NCBI GenBank assembly: GCA_030745755.1
Contig: JASLOA010000009.1
Span: 30,020 to 94,019 of the forward strand
DNA: 64,000 nt
Direction: 5' to 3'
DNA from: Kiritimatiellia bacterium
Lineage (GTDB): Bacteria > Verrucomicrobiota > Kiritimatiellia > UBA8416 > JABMPJ01
Shown here: positions 35,188-44,369 of the stretch, piece by piece
How the letters are laid out: the number at the start of each line of letters is the position of its first letter
Position numbering within the stretch: the stretch's first letter is position 1
Notes under the pieces: model-generated
What the model was told of the DNA's origin: nothing
Databases searched by the model: none
The model's input: the letters and a program-made list of their open reading frames with translations, nothing else
Program-made: the position numbers and the translations under genes

Positions 35188-36137
35188 ACTCCGCTGTGTG
35201 CGAGCCATCGGAACAGGGGGCGGATCCGGCACCACGGCAGCCCCCCCTGCGCGCCTGGCTGCAACTCGTGCGACTACCGAATCTTTTCACGGTACCGGGT
35301 GATCCCGTCGCCGGCGCATGCCTGGCGGGTGCGCTGGTATCCATCCATGCGCTGCCGCAGCTCCTGGTCGCAGCGCTGGCAGCGGTAGCGGTCTATGCCG
35401 CCGGCCTGGTCGACAACGACCTGGTCGATGTAGGAGAAGATCGCGCCGAGCGGCCCCATCGCCCGTTGCCGGCCGGCACGGTCTCTATCCGGAGGGCGCG
35501 CGCCCTGCGCCTGCTTCTGTTTGCGTTGCCCTACCTTATGGCTCTTGCGCTGCGCATGCCGGCGGCATGGCTATTGACCCATGTCGCTCTCCTGGCCAAC
35601 ATCCTGCTCTATAACCGCCTTAAGAAACGCTCGCCGGTAGCGGGCGCGCTGTTGATGGGGCTCTGCCGGACGCTGAGCATGGCCAGCGGCATGGTACTCG
35701 CCTGGACAGCGACAGGTGTGACGCGCTGGTCATTAGTGGCGCTTCTTCCCTGGTGGGGCTATGTCACCGGCATCAGTTTGCTGGCCATGCACGAGACCAC
35801 GCGCGTACCGGATGCCCGCCGCTATCTCATTATCCTGGCGCCCCTGGCATGGGTGACGATGACCGGTATGCCCATCGCTCCAGCCCTGACGAGGGCAGCT
35901 GTGGCGGCGGCTGGAAGTGCCGGCGCCGTACTGGCACTCGATGTGGTGGCCCGGCTGGACAGACATTCCACGCCGAACGACGTACCCCCGGCGATTGGCC
36001 GGCTGGTACGTACTATGGTGCCCATGCAGGCGCTTTGCGCTCTTGCCACCCCCGGCTATGGTGTCGTGTTTGCGCTGGGATTGCTGCTATGCTGGCTGCT
36101 GTCCGAACGGGTAAGCCGGAGGTTTTACGCGTCATGA
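35184..36137 (+). CDS. eboC: UbiA-like membrane protein, EboC-like
   Basis: 317 residues with about nine hydrophobic helices. It has the UbiA polar motif as DNDLVDVGED in the first cytoplasmic loop, then RPHRPLPAG and, in the second half, HETTRVPDARR. The opening LRLPNLFT type sequence (LVRLPNLFTVPGDPVAG) is standard for the family. In ebo clusters this protein is a UbiA homologue, suspected to attach or move a lipid-linked small molecule at the membrane. Start and stop overlap both neighbours (ATGA), so it is expressed with eboB and the phosphodiesterase-like eboF. Confidence 0.82.
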   Translation: MNSAVCEPSEQGADPAPRQPPLRAWLQLVRLPNLFTVPGDPVAGACLAGALVSIHALPQLLVAALAAVAVYAAGLVDNDLVDVGEDRAERPHRPLPAGTVSIRRARALRLLLFALPYLMALALRMPAAWLLTHVALLANILLYNRLKKRSPVAGALLMGLCRTLSMASGMVLAWTATGVTRWSLVALLPWWGYVTGISLLAMHETTRVPDARRYLIILAPLAWVTMTGMPIAPALTRAAVAAAGSAGAVLALDVVARLDRHSTPNDVPPAIGRLVRTMVPMQALCALATPGYGVVFALGLLLCWLLSERVSRRFYAS

Positions 36138-37435
36138 AGAAGATGCTGGTGATCAGTGTGGCCGGGCTGGATACCGACACGGCAGCCGCGCTATCGCTGC
36201 AGGCAGCCACCGGCCCGGCGGCCCTGCAACCACCGTTCCCCGCGGTCACCTGCACCGCCCAGGCCTCGTTTCGTACCGCTGCACCCGCAGCACAGCACGG
36301 CATGGTGGCTAACGGCCTCTATGACCGTGCCTTGCGCAAAGTCAGCTTCTGGGAACAGTCGTCCGCCCTGGTTGAAGGACCACGCCTCTGGGACGCTTAC
36401 CGCGCCGAGGGTCGTTCGGTCGGCATGCTGTTCTGGCAACAGTCCCTCGGTGAAGCAGCCGACTATATTCTCTCACCCGCGCCCATCCACAAACATCACG
36501 GCGGCTTGGTGCGCGACTGCTACAGCCAGCCGCGCGACATGTATACACGGCTCCGTGACACGCTGGGGGAGTTTCCGCTGCAACGCTACTGGGGCCCCTT
36601 TGCCTCCGCCTCGGTAGGGGAATGGATTGCCTCGGCGACGGCAGACGTGATGGCGCACGAAGCGCCCGACCTGCTCCTGACCTATCTGCCGACACTCGAC
36701 TACGATTTCCAGAGAACCGGGCCGCACTCGCCTGCCGCCGCCCGGGCCACGGCCCAGTTGGACAAACAGCTTCATCGGATCCTGGCCGCCTGTGATACCT
36801 GCGGCTATGAATGGATCGTGTGGGGCGACTATGCCATCACGCCTACCATGCCCGGCGGTGCGCTCTTCCCAAACCGCATGCTGCGACAGGCCGGCCTCCT
36901 GAGCTGTCGGGAGGTGCATGGTCGCAGCTACCCCGATTTTCACCGTTCCGCTGCCTTCGCCATGGTCGATCATGCCGTCGCCCATGTCTACCTGTCCAAA
37001 AACGCCGATGAGGACGAGGTAGCCCGCCTCATGACACAACTCGAAGGGGTCGACCTCGTGCAGACCGGCAAGACACGTGGCGACGTTCATCCACGCTGCG
37101 GCGACCTGGTGCTGACGGCCGCGCCCGGCCACTGGTTTGCCTATCCCTGGTGGGACCACGCGCGGCAGGCCCCCGACTACGCCACCCATGTGGACATCCA
37201 CAACAAGCCAGGCTTTGACCCGTGCGAACTGTTCATGCGCTGGATCCCGCCGGGCGTGGGCCAGGATCCCCAGCGTGTCGGCGGCACGCACGGGCGCGCC
37301 GACAGCACAACGGCCTGGGCGGCTTCAATAGCGTTCAACACCCGCCCGGCCACGCTCATTGAGCTTGCCAACTCGCTCAAGCATTGGTTGGCTCTCAGTC
37401 TGCCATCACAGGACCCCGATACGAGCAAAGCATGA
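36134..37435 (+). CDS. eboF: Alkaline-phosphatase-superfamily phosphodiesterase-like protein, EboF-like
   Basis: 433 residues from ATG 36134. The opening MKKMLVISVAGLDTDTA, the later LLTYLPTLDYDFQRTGPHS and WIVWGDYAITPTMPGG match the nucleotide pyrophosphatase/phosphodiesterase type of the alkaline phosphatase fold, although the first motif has VAGLD instead of the common DGL(R/D). In described ebo clusters eboF is at the end; here it lies between eboC and eboD. It overlaps both neighbours by four bases. Expected activity: hydrolysis of a phosphate ester or diester outside or at the membrane, substrate unknown. Confidence 0.78.
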   Translation: MKKMLVISVAGLDTDTAAALSLQAATGPAALQPPFPAVTCTAQASFRTAAPAAQHGMVANGLYDRALRKVSFWEQSSALVEGPRLWDAYRAEGRSVGMLFWQQSLGEAADYILSPAPIHKHHGGLVRDCYSQPRDMYTRLRDTLGEFPLQRYWGPFASASVGEWIASATADVMAHEAPDLLLTYLPTLDYDFQRTGPHSPAAARATAQLDKQLHRILAACDTCGYEWIVWGDYAITPTMPGGALFPNRMLRQAGLLSCREVHGRSYPDFHRSAAFAMVDHAVAHVYLSKNADEDEVARLMTQLEGVDLVQTGKTRGDVHPRCGDLVLTAAPGHWFAYPWWDHARQAPDYATHVDIHNKPGFDPCELFMRWIPPGVGQDPQRVGGTHGRADSTTAWAASIAFNTRPATLIELANSLKHWLALSLPSQDPDTSKA

Positions 37436-38616
37436 CATACGACCCCATCAACATATCCTTCGCGGTGCAGTTTGATTACCCGGTCCTGTTTGTGGAGGAC
37501 GCTTTCGACCCCGATGACCCCGGCCTGGCCCGTATCTTTGATCGCCTCGAAGAGGGGCGTCGCCACCGCGTAGCCGTGGTACTCGATAGCGGCGTCAACG
37601 ATGCCCGCCCCGAGCTGGCGCGCAGCATCGAAGCCTACTTCCACGCACACAGCGACCAGATCGAGATGGCCGGACCCCTTGAGATCTTCTCAGGCGGACC
37701 TGCCGCCAAGAAAGGCTACGACAGACTGGAGCACACCATCTGGAACCTGGGCAATCTCCACATGGACCGCCAGAGCTTTGTTCTGGCCATAGGCGGCGGC
37801 AGTGTTCTGGATGCCGTAGGATTGGCCGTATCCCTGGTGCATCGCGGCCTGCGCCTTGTCCGCATGCCTACCACAGTCCTCTCCCAGTGCGACGCGGGCA
37901 TCGGGGTTAAGAACGGGGTCGATGAGCACGAACAGAAGAACTTCCTTGGGACATTTGCCCCGCCCTTTGCCGTAATCAATGATCTCTCGCTGCTAACATC
38001 CCTGGACGACCTGCACTGGCGGAGCGGCATAGCGGAAGCATTCAAGGTGGCCTTGATCCGTGACCGTGACTTTTTCGATTTTCTCTGCCGTCACGCTGCA
38101 GCACTGCGCGAGCGTGACTACGCCTTGATGTCCGAGCTGATCCATCGCTGCGCGGCTATCCATCTGAACCACATTGGGACCGCAGGCGACCCGTTCGAGA
38201 TGGGCTCGGCACGACCACTTGATTTCGGACATTGGGCCGCACACCGGCTGGAAATCATGTCTCAGCATCGCATGGGACATGGGCAATCCGTAGCCATCGG
38301 GATTGCCCTGGATTGCGACTATGCACACCGTCATGGACTGCTGAGCGAAGCGGAACGCGATGCTATCTTTGATGCGCTCGAGGCAGCGGGATTGCCGACC
38401 TATGTGGCCGATCTGAGCCGGCGGCGACCGGACGGAGAGCTGCAGATCCTACAGGGCCTGGCTGATTTTCGCGAACACCTCGGGGGCCGTCTCACGGTGA
38501 CGATGCCCGACGGCATCGGCCACAGCATTGAGCTGCACCACCTGAGTGCGGACCAGATTGAGGCGGGCATCAAAGCATTAGCCGCACGGGCCGGCGAGGA
38601 CCCCGCATGCACCTGA
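37432..38616 (+). CDS. eboD: 3-dehydroquinate synthase-like sugar phosphate cyclase, EboD-like
   Basis: 394 residues. NAD-binding motif AIGGGSVLDAVGLAVSL, metal/phosphate residues in SGIAEAFKVALIRD, DFGHWAAHRLE (first His pair) and HRMGHGQSVAIGIAL (second His) are in DHQ-synthase order. It is shorter in similarity to true AroB than to the cyclase-like EboD group, and no shikimate gene is nearby. A sugar phosphate such as sedoheptulose 7-phosphate is a plausible substrate, given the transketolase next door, but this is inference. It overlaps eboF (ATGA) and shares ten bases with eboE. Confidence 0.8.
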   Translation: MTYDPINISFAVQFDYPVLFVEDAFDPDDPGLARIFDRLEEGRRHRVAVVLDSGVNDARPELARSIEAYFHAHSDQIEMAGPLEIFSGGPAAKKGYDRLEHTIWNLGNLHMDRQSFVLAIGGGSVLDAVGLAVSLVHRGLRLVRMPTTVLSQCDAGIGVKNGVDEHEQKNFLGTFAPPFAVINDLSLLTSLDDLHWRSGIAEAFKVALIRDRDFFDFLCRHAAALRERDYALMSELIHRCAAIHLNHIGTAGDPFEMGSARPLDFGHWAAHRLEIMSQHRMGHGQSVAIGIALDCDYAHRHGLLSEAERDAIFDALEAAGLPTYVADLSRRRPDGELQILQGLADFREHLGGRLTVTMPDGIGHSIELHHLSADQIEAGIKALAARAGEDPACT

Positions 38617-39773
38617 CCTATTGTATGAATGTCCATCCCGGTGAACAGTGGGATGATGTCGTGCGTGCCACACGTGGAGATGCCACACGCGTACGAACCC
38701 TTTGCGGCGGCGACGAGCCTTTCGGCCTGGGCTTACGCATCAGTGCGGCGGCCGCGGCCGAACTGACCGCACAGCCGGAACGCCTGGCGGCTTACCGTGC
38801 CCTGCTCCGTGAGCAGTCGATGTATGTTTTTACGGTCAACGCGTTCCCCTACGGCACGTTCCACGGCACACGCGTCAAGGAGGACGTGTATGCACCGGAC
38901 TGGCGTCACCCGAGGCGGCGTGATTACACCATCCAGGTGGCACAGATCCTGGCGCAACTGCTTCCCCCCGGCGTGGAAGGAAGTATTTCCACCGCCCCGC
39001 TCACTTTCAAAGCCTGGCCGGATTCAGCGACGCACAGAGAGCAGGCGTTGTGCCATCTCGCAGAGGCGGCCTATGCGCTCTGGCAGCTGGAAGGCGAGCA
39101 GGAGCGGCGGATTGTGCTGGCCATGGAGCCCGAACCCGGATGCGATCCCGAAACCATACCGGAGCTGGTGTCCGTCATGAACGAACTGCGCGACACCGGC
39201 GCCACCCACCTGCAGGCGGTCCACGGGCTCTCCCGCAACGCGGCCGTCGACCTGTTGCGACGCCACGTGGGATGCTGCTTTGATACGGCCCACCAGGCCG
39301 TGGAGTTCGAATCGCTGGCAGACGGCATCCACGCCTTGCAGCAGGCGGGCATTGCCGTAGGAAAGGTCCAGGTCAGTGCCGCCATTGAGGCCGACTGCAG
39401 CCGGCCGGAAGCCGTCGCCCAGCTCGCGGCCATGCAAGATGAGGTATACCTGCACCAGGTCGGCATGCAACGGCCAGACGGGAGTGTGCAGCGTTGGAAC
39501 GATTTGCCCGCTTTCCTGGCCGACCTTCCGGCCCTTCCGCCGGCCACTGCCCGGGTACACTACCACGTGCCGCTCTTTGCTGAAACGTTCGGCGCCCTGC
39601 GCAGTACCGCGAGGCTCGTCCGCGAAGCCGCACCCGTGCTACTGGCGGCCTCGTCCCACATCGAGGCCGAGACGTACACCTGGCAGGTGTGGAAGGAAGC
39701 TACCGGGGAACCCCTCCCTCTACATGCCGGCCTGGCTCGCGAACTGCAGTGGTTGCGCGCGCTTACAGCCTGA
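38607..39773 (+). CDS. eboE: Metabolite traffic protein EboE (TIM-barrel)
   Basis: 388 residues. The opening MHLTYCMNVHPGEQWDDVV, then FGLGLRISAAAAAEL, YVFTVNAFPYGTFHG and VKEDVYAPDW are the most recognisable signature of EboE, a xylose-isomerase-like TIM barrel found only in ebo clusters. GSISTAPLTFK and AMEPEPGCDPE follow, with CCFDTAHQAVEFE supplying acidic and His ligands. The start overlaps the end of eboD by ten bases. This is the strongest single marker that the operon is an ebo cluster. It ends the coupled series; transketolase follows after 147 bases. Confidence 0.88.
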   Translation: MHLTYCMNVHPGEQWDDVVRATRGDATRVRTLCGGDEPFGLGLRISAAAAAELTAQPERLAAYRALLREQSMYVFTVNAFPYGTFHGTRVKEDVYAPDWRHPRRRDYTIQVAQILAQLLPPGVEGSISTAPLTFKAWPDSATHREQALCHLAEAAYALWQLEGEQERRIVLAMEPEPGCDPETIPELVSVMNELRDTGATHLQAVHGLSRNAAVDLLRRHVGCCFDTAHQAVEFESLADGIHALQQAGIAVGKVQVSAAIEADCSRPEAVAQLAAMQDEVYLHQVGMQRPDGSVQRWNDLPAFLADLPALPPATARVHYHVPLFAETFGALRSTARLVREAAPVLLAASSHIEAETYTWQVWKEATGEPLPLHAGLARELQWLRALTA

Positions 39774-39920
39774 TCTCAACGCGGCATGAACACGGGCGGG
39801 TGCCGGACACGCGACCCAGTTCTAGACAGGCCTTCCAAAATATGGAACAGTATCGCGTTTGTTCGTCCGCACAGTGTGCGGCGGGACCCGTTACGGTTTC
39901 AAAAAGAGGAGAAGGCTCAA

Positions 39921-41924
39921 ATGGCTGTCAAGTTGACTAGCGAAGATCTGAAACTGGCTGCGAATACAATCCGCGGACTTTCCATGGACGGCGTACAGGC
40001 CGCCAACTCCGGGCATCCGGGCATGCCGATGGGTATGGCCGATGTCGCGGCTGTTCTCTGGCTCAAGTACCTGAAGCACTGTCCGGCCAACCCGGACTGG
40101 GCCGATCGTGACCGCTTTGTGCTGTCAGGCGGCCACGGCTCCATGTTGCTCTACAGCCTGCTGCACCTGGCCGGCTATGATCTTCCCCTGGAAGAGCTCA
40201 GGCAGTTCCGCCAGTGGGGTAGCCTCACGCCCGGGCATCCGGAATCAGGCCATACCGCAGGCGTAGAAACCACGACCGGACCACTGGGACAAGGCTGCGG
40301 CAACGGCGTGGGCATGGCTCTGGCCGAGCGCATGCTGGCTGAGCGCTTCAACGTGGCGGATGCAGAGCCCGTGGACCACCACACGTACGTTTTCGCCGGT
40401 GATGGCGACATGATGGAGGGTCTCAGTCATGAAGCCTTCTCGCTGGCCGGTCATCTTGGACTCAATAAACTGGTCCTCTTCTACGACTTCAACAAGATCA
40501 CGATTGAGGGCAACACCGAACTCGCCTACAGCGAAGATGTGAAGAAGCGCTTCCAGGGCTACAACTGGAACGTCATCGACATTGATGCGCACGATTACGA
40601 TCAGATCGAAAAGGCGATCCGCCGCGCGCGGCGCGAGAAGACCCGTCCGACCATCGTTATCTGCCGCTCGCATATCGGCTTCGGCAGCCCCAACAAGCAG
40701 GATACGGCTTCCGCCCACGGCGAGCCGCTGGGTGTCGACGAAGTCGTCGCCACCAAGCAAGCCCTCGGAATGCCGTCCGACCTGTTCCACGTGCCTGAGG
40801 CCACCACCGCCATGTTCGCCGCCCGCGCGGCGAGCATGAAGCGTAAGATGAACAAATGGAATCGCGAGTTCCGCGCCTATGCTGAAGCCAACCCCGAGCT
40901 GGCTGCCACATGGGACACCTCTATGCAGGACCGTATTCCCGAGAACATCGAGGAAGCCCTGCCGGTCTTCGAGCCCGGCACTGCCGTGGCAACCCGTTCA
41001 TCGGCCGGCAAAGTGCTCAACAGCCTGGCCGCTGTCGTTCCCCAACTCGTGGGCGGCTCTGCCGACCTCGCGCCGAGCACGAAAACGATGCTGGATGACA
41101 TGGGATCGGTCGGTACAGGAACATTCTCCGGTCGCAACCTCCACTTCGGTGTGCGCGAGCATGCTATGGGCTCCATGATGAACGGCATGGCGCTGCACGG
41201 TGGCCTCCGCGTTTACGGTGCCACGTTCTTCGTGTTTGCCGACTACTGCCGACCCGCGATCCGACTGGCTGCCCTGATGGGCCTGCCTGTGGTCTACGTG
41301 TTTACGCACGATAGCTACAACGTCGGTGAAGACGGCCCAACCCATCAGCCGATCGAGCACCTGGCCAGCTTGCGCTGCATCCCGAATGTAACCGTCATTC
41401 GTCCTACCGACCCGACCGAGTCGGGCGCCGCATGGGTCGCCGCGCTCAAGAACAACACCGGGCCGAGCGTCCTGGCCCTCACACGCCAGAACCTGCCGGT
41501 GATCGACCGTTCGGTCTACCCGGCCGCCAACAACCTGGAAAAGGGCGCCTACACCCTCTGGCAGAACGGCGACGGCACACCGGATATGATTGTCGTGGCC
41601 TCGGGTTCCGAAGTGGAGATCAGCCTGGCCGCCGCACAGCAGCTTGACGGGGTGAATATCCGCGTGGTCAGCATGCCCAGTATGGAGCTGTTCGAAGCAC
41701 AGGATGCCGACTACCGTGAGAGCGTATTGCCGGCAGGTTGCACCAATCGTCTGGCTGTTGAAGCCGGCGTTTCGATGTGTTGGAACAAGTACGTCGGCAC
41801 GAATGGCCGCATTATCGCACTGGATCGCTTCGGTGCGTCGGCTCCGAACACCAAGCTGGCCGAAGAATTCGGCTTCACTGCGGAAAACGTTCTGAATGTC
41901 CTGAAAGAAATGCAGGGATGTTAA
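39921..41924 (+). CDS. tkt: Transketolase
   Basis: 667 residues from ATG 39921, preceded by the strong ribosome-binding site AGAGGAGAAGG; the frame is open to 39786 but without family similarity. Thiamine-diphosphate motif GDGDMMEGLSHEAF, the sugar-binding ANSGHPGMPMGMAD and WGSLTPGHPE at the N-terminus, and GATFFVFADYCRPAIRLA plus FTHDSYNVGEDGPTHQP in the middle domain are all present, so the enzyme should be active. It exchanges C2 units in the pentose phosphate pathway and produces sedoheptulose 7-phosphate. The proximity to eboE may reflect supply of a substrate to EboD, or be chance. Confidence 0.96.
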   Translation: MAVKLTSEDLKLAANTIRGLSMDGVQAANSGHPGMPMGMADVAAVLWLKYLKHCPANPDWADRDRFVLSGGHGSMLLYSLLHLAGYDLPLEELRQFRQWGSLTPGHPESGHTAGVETTTGPLGQGCGNGVGMALAERMLAERFNVADAEPVDHHTYVFAGDGDMMEGLSHEAFSLAGHLGLNKLVLFYDFNKITIEGNTELAYSEDVKKRFQGYNWNVIDIDAHDYDQIEKAIRRARREKTRPTIVICRSHIGFGSPNKQDTASAHGEPLGVDEVVATKQALGMPSDLFHVPEATTAMFAARAASMKRKMNKWNREFRAYAEANPELAATWDTSMQDRIPENIEEALPVFEPGTAVATRSSAGKVLNSLAAVVPQLVGGSADLAPSTKTMLDDMGSVGTGTFSGRNLHFGVREHAMGSMMNGMALHGGLRVYGATFFVFADYCRPAIRLAALMGLPVVYVFTHDSYNVGEDGPTHQPIEHLASLRCIPNVTVIRPTDPTESGAAWVAALKNNTGPSVLALTRQNLPVIDRSVYPAANNLEKGAYTLWQNGDGTPDMIVVASGSEVEISLAAAQQLDGVNIRVVSMPSMELFEAQDADYRESVLPAGCTNRLAVEAGVSMCWNKYVGTNGRIIALDRFGASAPNTKLAEEFGFTAENVLNVLKEMQGC

Positions 41925-41950
41925 AGAAGTTCCGGATAGCAGTATCCTGA

Positions 41951-42040
41951 AGGAGATGCTTCGACAAGCTCAGCATGACAATTCCTTATGAAACGTGGTT
42001 GTTCAGAAACGGTCATCCCGAGCGAAGTCGAGGGATCTCC
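41951..42040. repeat. Dispersed palindromic element, copy 5
   Basis: AGGAGATGCTTCGACAAGCT and TCATCCCGAGCGAAGTCGAG arms between tkt (stop 41924) and murA (start 42078); the right side continues into TTTTTGGGCAGCAG, the same flank as in other copies. Confidence 0.85.
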
Positions 42041-42077
42041 TTTTTGGGCAGCAGCCCCCTGACTCCTGACTTCTGCC

Positions 42078-43352
42078 ATGGCTAGTTTCGTCATACAAGG
42101 CGGCAATCCGCTTACGGGTGTGCATCGCGCAGCCGGCAATAAGAACGCTGTGCTGCCGATGTTAGCGGCCTGCGTACTGACCGATGAGCCTGTCAGACTG
42201 ACCAACGTCCCCCTGATCCAGGATGTCCACACCATGTTGGCTATTCTGGACGAGCTGGGGGTTAACGTTGAACGCAAGGGGCATACGGTCACGCTCTGTG
42301 CCCGCGGCATCCGCCGCCGCAAGCTGGATCCGAAACTGTGTCGCCATGTTCGCTCTTCCATCCTGTTTGCCGGCCCCATGGCCGCTCGGCATGGCCTGGT
42401 CTCCCTCTCGGCTCCCGGCGGCGATGTGATCGGGCGGCGGCGGCTGGACACGCATGTTGAGGGCCTGCGCCAACTTGGCATCGGACTCCACACATCAGAT
42501 GGATTCACGTTCAAGCGAAAGAAACTGACCCCGGCCCGCATCCTACTGGATGAAGCCAGTGTGACGGCCACTGAGAATGTGGTCATGGCGGCTGTCTTGA
42601 TCCCGGGACGCACGACCATCTTCAATGCTGCCTGCGAGCCACACGTACAGGATCTTTGCCAGATGCTCTGTAAAATGGGCGCGCAGATCGGCGGCATTGG
42701 CACCAACTACCTTATTATCGATGGGGTTGACTCCCTGAACGGGACTTCGCACCGGGTCCAGCCCGATACGGTCGACGCCACCAGCTTCCTGGCGGCGGCG
42801 GCGGCGACCGGCGGGGCCTTGACGATTGAAGATCTGCCCGCGGACCAGTTCGACGTCATCTCCCGTCCTTTCCGCAAGCTGGGACTGAAGTGGAAGATTG
42901 ATGGGCGCACGCTCACGCTTCCCGCTGATCAGCGTCTGCGTGTGAGCGACGATTTCGGTGCCGCGATTCCGAAGGTGGAAGACGGTATCTGGCCGGCGTT
43001 TCCTTCCGACCTGATGAGTGTCGTGTTGGTGATGGCAACGCAGGCCCGTGGCACGATGCTCTTCTTTGAGAAACTCTTTGAGAGCCGCATGTACTTTGTT
43101 GACCGCCTGATCGCCATGGGCGCACGCATCGTACAGTGCGATCCGCATCGCGTCATCGTGTCAGGACCCGCACCTCTGCACGGCATCCATATGTCCAGCC
43201 CGGATATCCGCGCCGGCATGGCGCTGCTCATCGCCGCACTCTGCGCCAAGGGCGAGAGCGTAATCGACAACGCCGAGATCATCGACCGCGGCTATGAAGG
43301 CATCGAAACCAAGCTGCGCAGGCTTGGGGCCGATATTGTGCGGCGGAAGTAG
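42078..43352 (+). CDS. murA: UDP-N-acetylglucosamine 1-carboxyvinyltransferase, Asp-type
   Basis: 424 residues. N-terminal GNKNAVLPMLAACVLTDEP carries the conserved Lys22-Asn23 region; the PEP loop normally read as GGCxIGxRP is GGDVIGRRR here, so Asp116 stands where fosfomycin-binding Cys115 is in E. coli. VDATSFLAAAAATGG and FPSDLMSVVLVMATQA belong to the second half of the EPSP-synthase-like fold. It makes the first committed step of peptidoglycan synthesis (enolpyruvyl transfer to UDP-GlcNAc). The Cys-to-Asp change keeps activity but is known to prevent fosfomycin inactivation. Confidence 0.96.
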   Translation: MASFVIQGGNPLTGVHRAAGNKNAVLPMLAACVLTDEPVRLTNVPLIQDVHTMLAILDELGVNVERKGHTVTLCARGIRRRKLDPKLCRHVRSSILFAGPMAARHGLVSLSAPGGDVIGRRRLDTHVEGLRQLGIGLHTSDGFTFKRKKLTPARILLDEASVTATENVVMAAVLIPGRTTIFNAACEPHVQDLCQMLCKMGAQIGGIGTNYLIIDGVDSLNGTSHRVQPDTVDATSFLAAAAATGGALTIEDLPADQFDVISRPFRKLGLKWKIDGRTLTLPADQRLRVSDDFGAAIPKVEDGIWPAFPSDLMSVVLVMATQARGTMLFFEKLFESRMYFVDRLIAMGARIVQCDPHRVIVSGPAPLHGIHMSSPDIRAGMALLIAALCAKGESVIDNAEIIDRGYEGIETKLRRLGADIVRRK

Positions 43353-43453
43353 AGCCTGTCGGAATATACACCGGATTCCCGAGAGATGTGTAGGGTCGCA
43401 CCGTGTGCGGCAGGTCTGATACCAGTTGCCCATACTTGCCGGTACCAAGGCTG

Positions 43454-43526
43454 TGTCATTCCGAGCGAAGCGAGGAATCTCTGTCTTCGGCAATTGCTGA
43501 GATCCCTCGCTTCGCTCGGGATGACA
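43454..43526. repeat. Dispersed palindromic element, copy 6
   Basis: TGTCATTCCGAGCGAAGCGA and CTTCGCTCGGGATGACA arms, between the convergent murA (stop 43352) and the Spy-like gene (stop 43601). Confidence 0.85.
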
Positions 43527-43600
43527 GTCTTTATACCGATAGAGCGAAACGGCGAGTTCTCCGCCATAGAGAACCCGCCGCTTTCATTGTTCAGAAATCT

Positions 43601-44290
43601 CTATTCTTCGTCGGCCTGTTCAGCCTTCTTCTTCCGTCCGCCCTTGTCCCCTTTACGCTTGCGACGACGCTCGCGGTCTTCATCGCTCTTCTCTGCGTCA
43701 TCCCCGTCTTCGCCGCGCTTCTTCTCCCACTCCTTACGGTGCTTCTGCATGCGCTCGTGCATCATCTTCTTGGCTGTCTTGATCTGCTCTTCGGTCAGGG
43801 TCTTCTTGACGAGAAGTATGGGCCGCATACGCAGTTTGGCCATCTGGGTGCGAATCCTGCCAGTCTTCTCTATGGCCTTCATCAAGGCCTTCTCGTCCAC
43901 TTCACCTTCGGCTGAAAGCAGTTCTGCTTGCTCCTTGGCGGCCGCTTCCAGTTTGGCTCTCAGCTCTTCCTCCTGCTTCTGTACACGGGCGATGCCCTTC
44001 TTGAGCACGGCTATCTGGTCTTCCTCCAGGCCCAGTTTCCCGGCGACCTCCGGCTCCAACATCTTCTCCAGGAACCGGCCGGATCCGCCATGGGGGCCTC
44101 GTCCACGTCCCGGGCCACCAGGTCCACCAGGACCACGCCCACATTCTCCACCACCAGGGCCCTTCTGTCCACGTGCGCGACACTCCCTCTCAGGACCACC
44201 TTCGTCCCCGCGCTCGCGCTCAGCCATGACGGGTGCCGCCACGAGAATCGCCATACCGACAGTTGCGATGCGCAACAATGCGTGTTTCAT
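43601..44290 (-). CDS. Spy/CpxP-like periplasmic protein with Gly-Pro-rich and basic tails
   Basis: 229 residues. A signal peptide (MKHALLRIATVGMAILVAAPVMA) is followed by a Gly-Pro-Arg-rich stretch (about residues 45-70), a helical region with alternating charge, and LTEEQIKTAKKMMHER, which resembles the LTxxQ motif of Spy/CpxP and related sensors (LTEEQ, then a helix of conserved spacing). The C-terminus is very basic (RKRKGDKGGRKKKAEQ). Spy-like proteins are periplasmic chaperones or metal-stress sensors; the exact role here is not decidable. No two-component system is beside it. Confidence 0.65.
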   Translation of the reverse strand: MKHALLRIATVGMAILVAAPVMAERERGDEGGPERECRARGQKGPGGGECGRGPGGPGGPGRGRGPHGGSGRFLEKMLEPEVAGKLGLEEDQIAVLKKGIARVQKQEEELRAKLEAAAKEQAELLSAEGEVDEKALMKAIEKTGRIRTQMAKLRMRPILLVKKTLTEEQIKTAKKMMHERMQKHRKEWEKKRGEDGDDAEKSDEDRERRRKRKGDKGGRKKKAEQADEE

Positions 44291-44369
44291 CCTGCACCTC
44301 CCTTAATTGGTTTATGAGGACCATTCCTCAGTGCGGCCATACAACGTCGCCGCCGGGAGATTTATTGCA

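Noticed and set aside
40783..40793. TGTTCCACGTG in tkt as a third parS site
   Set aside because: Only the left half of the palindrome matches; the right half reads CCTGA instead of GAACA. A similar half site near 18034 was rejected for the same reason.
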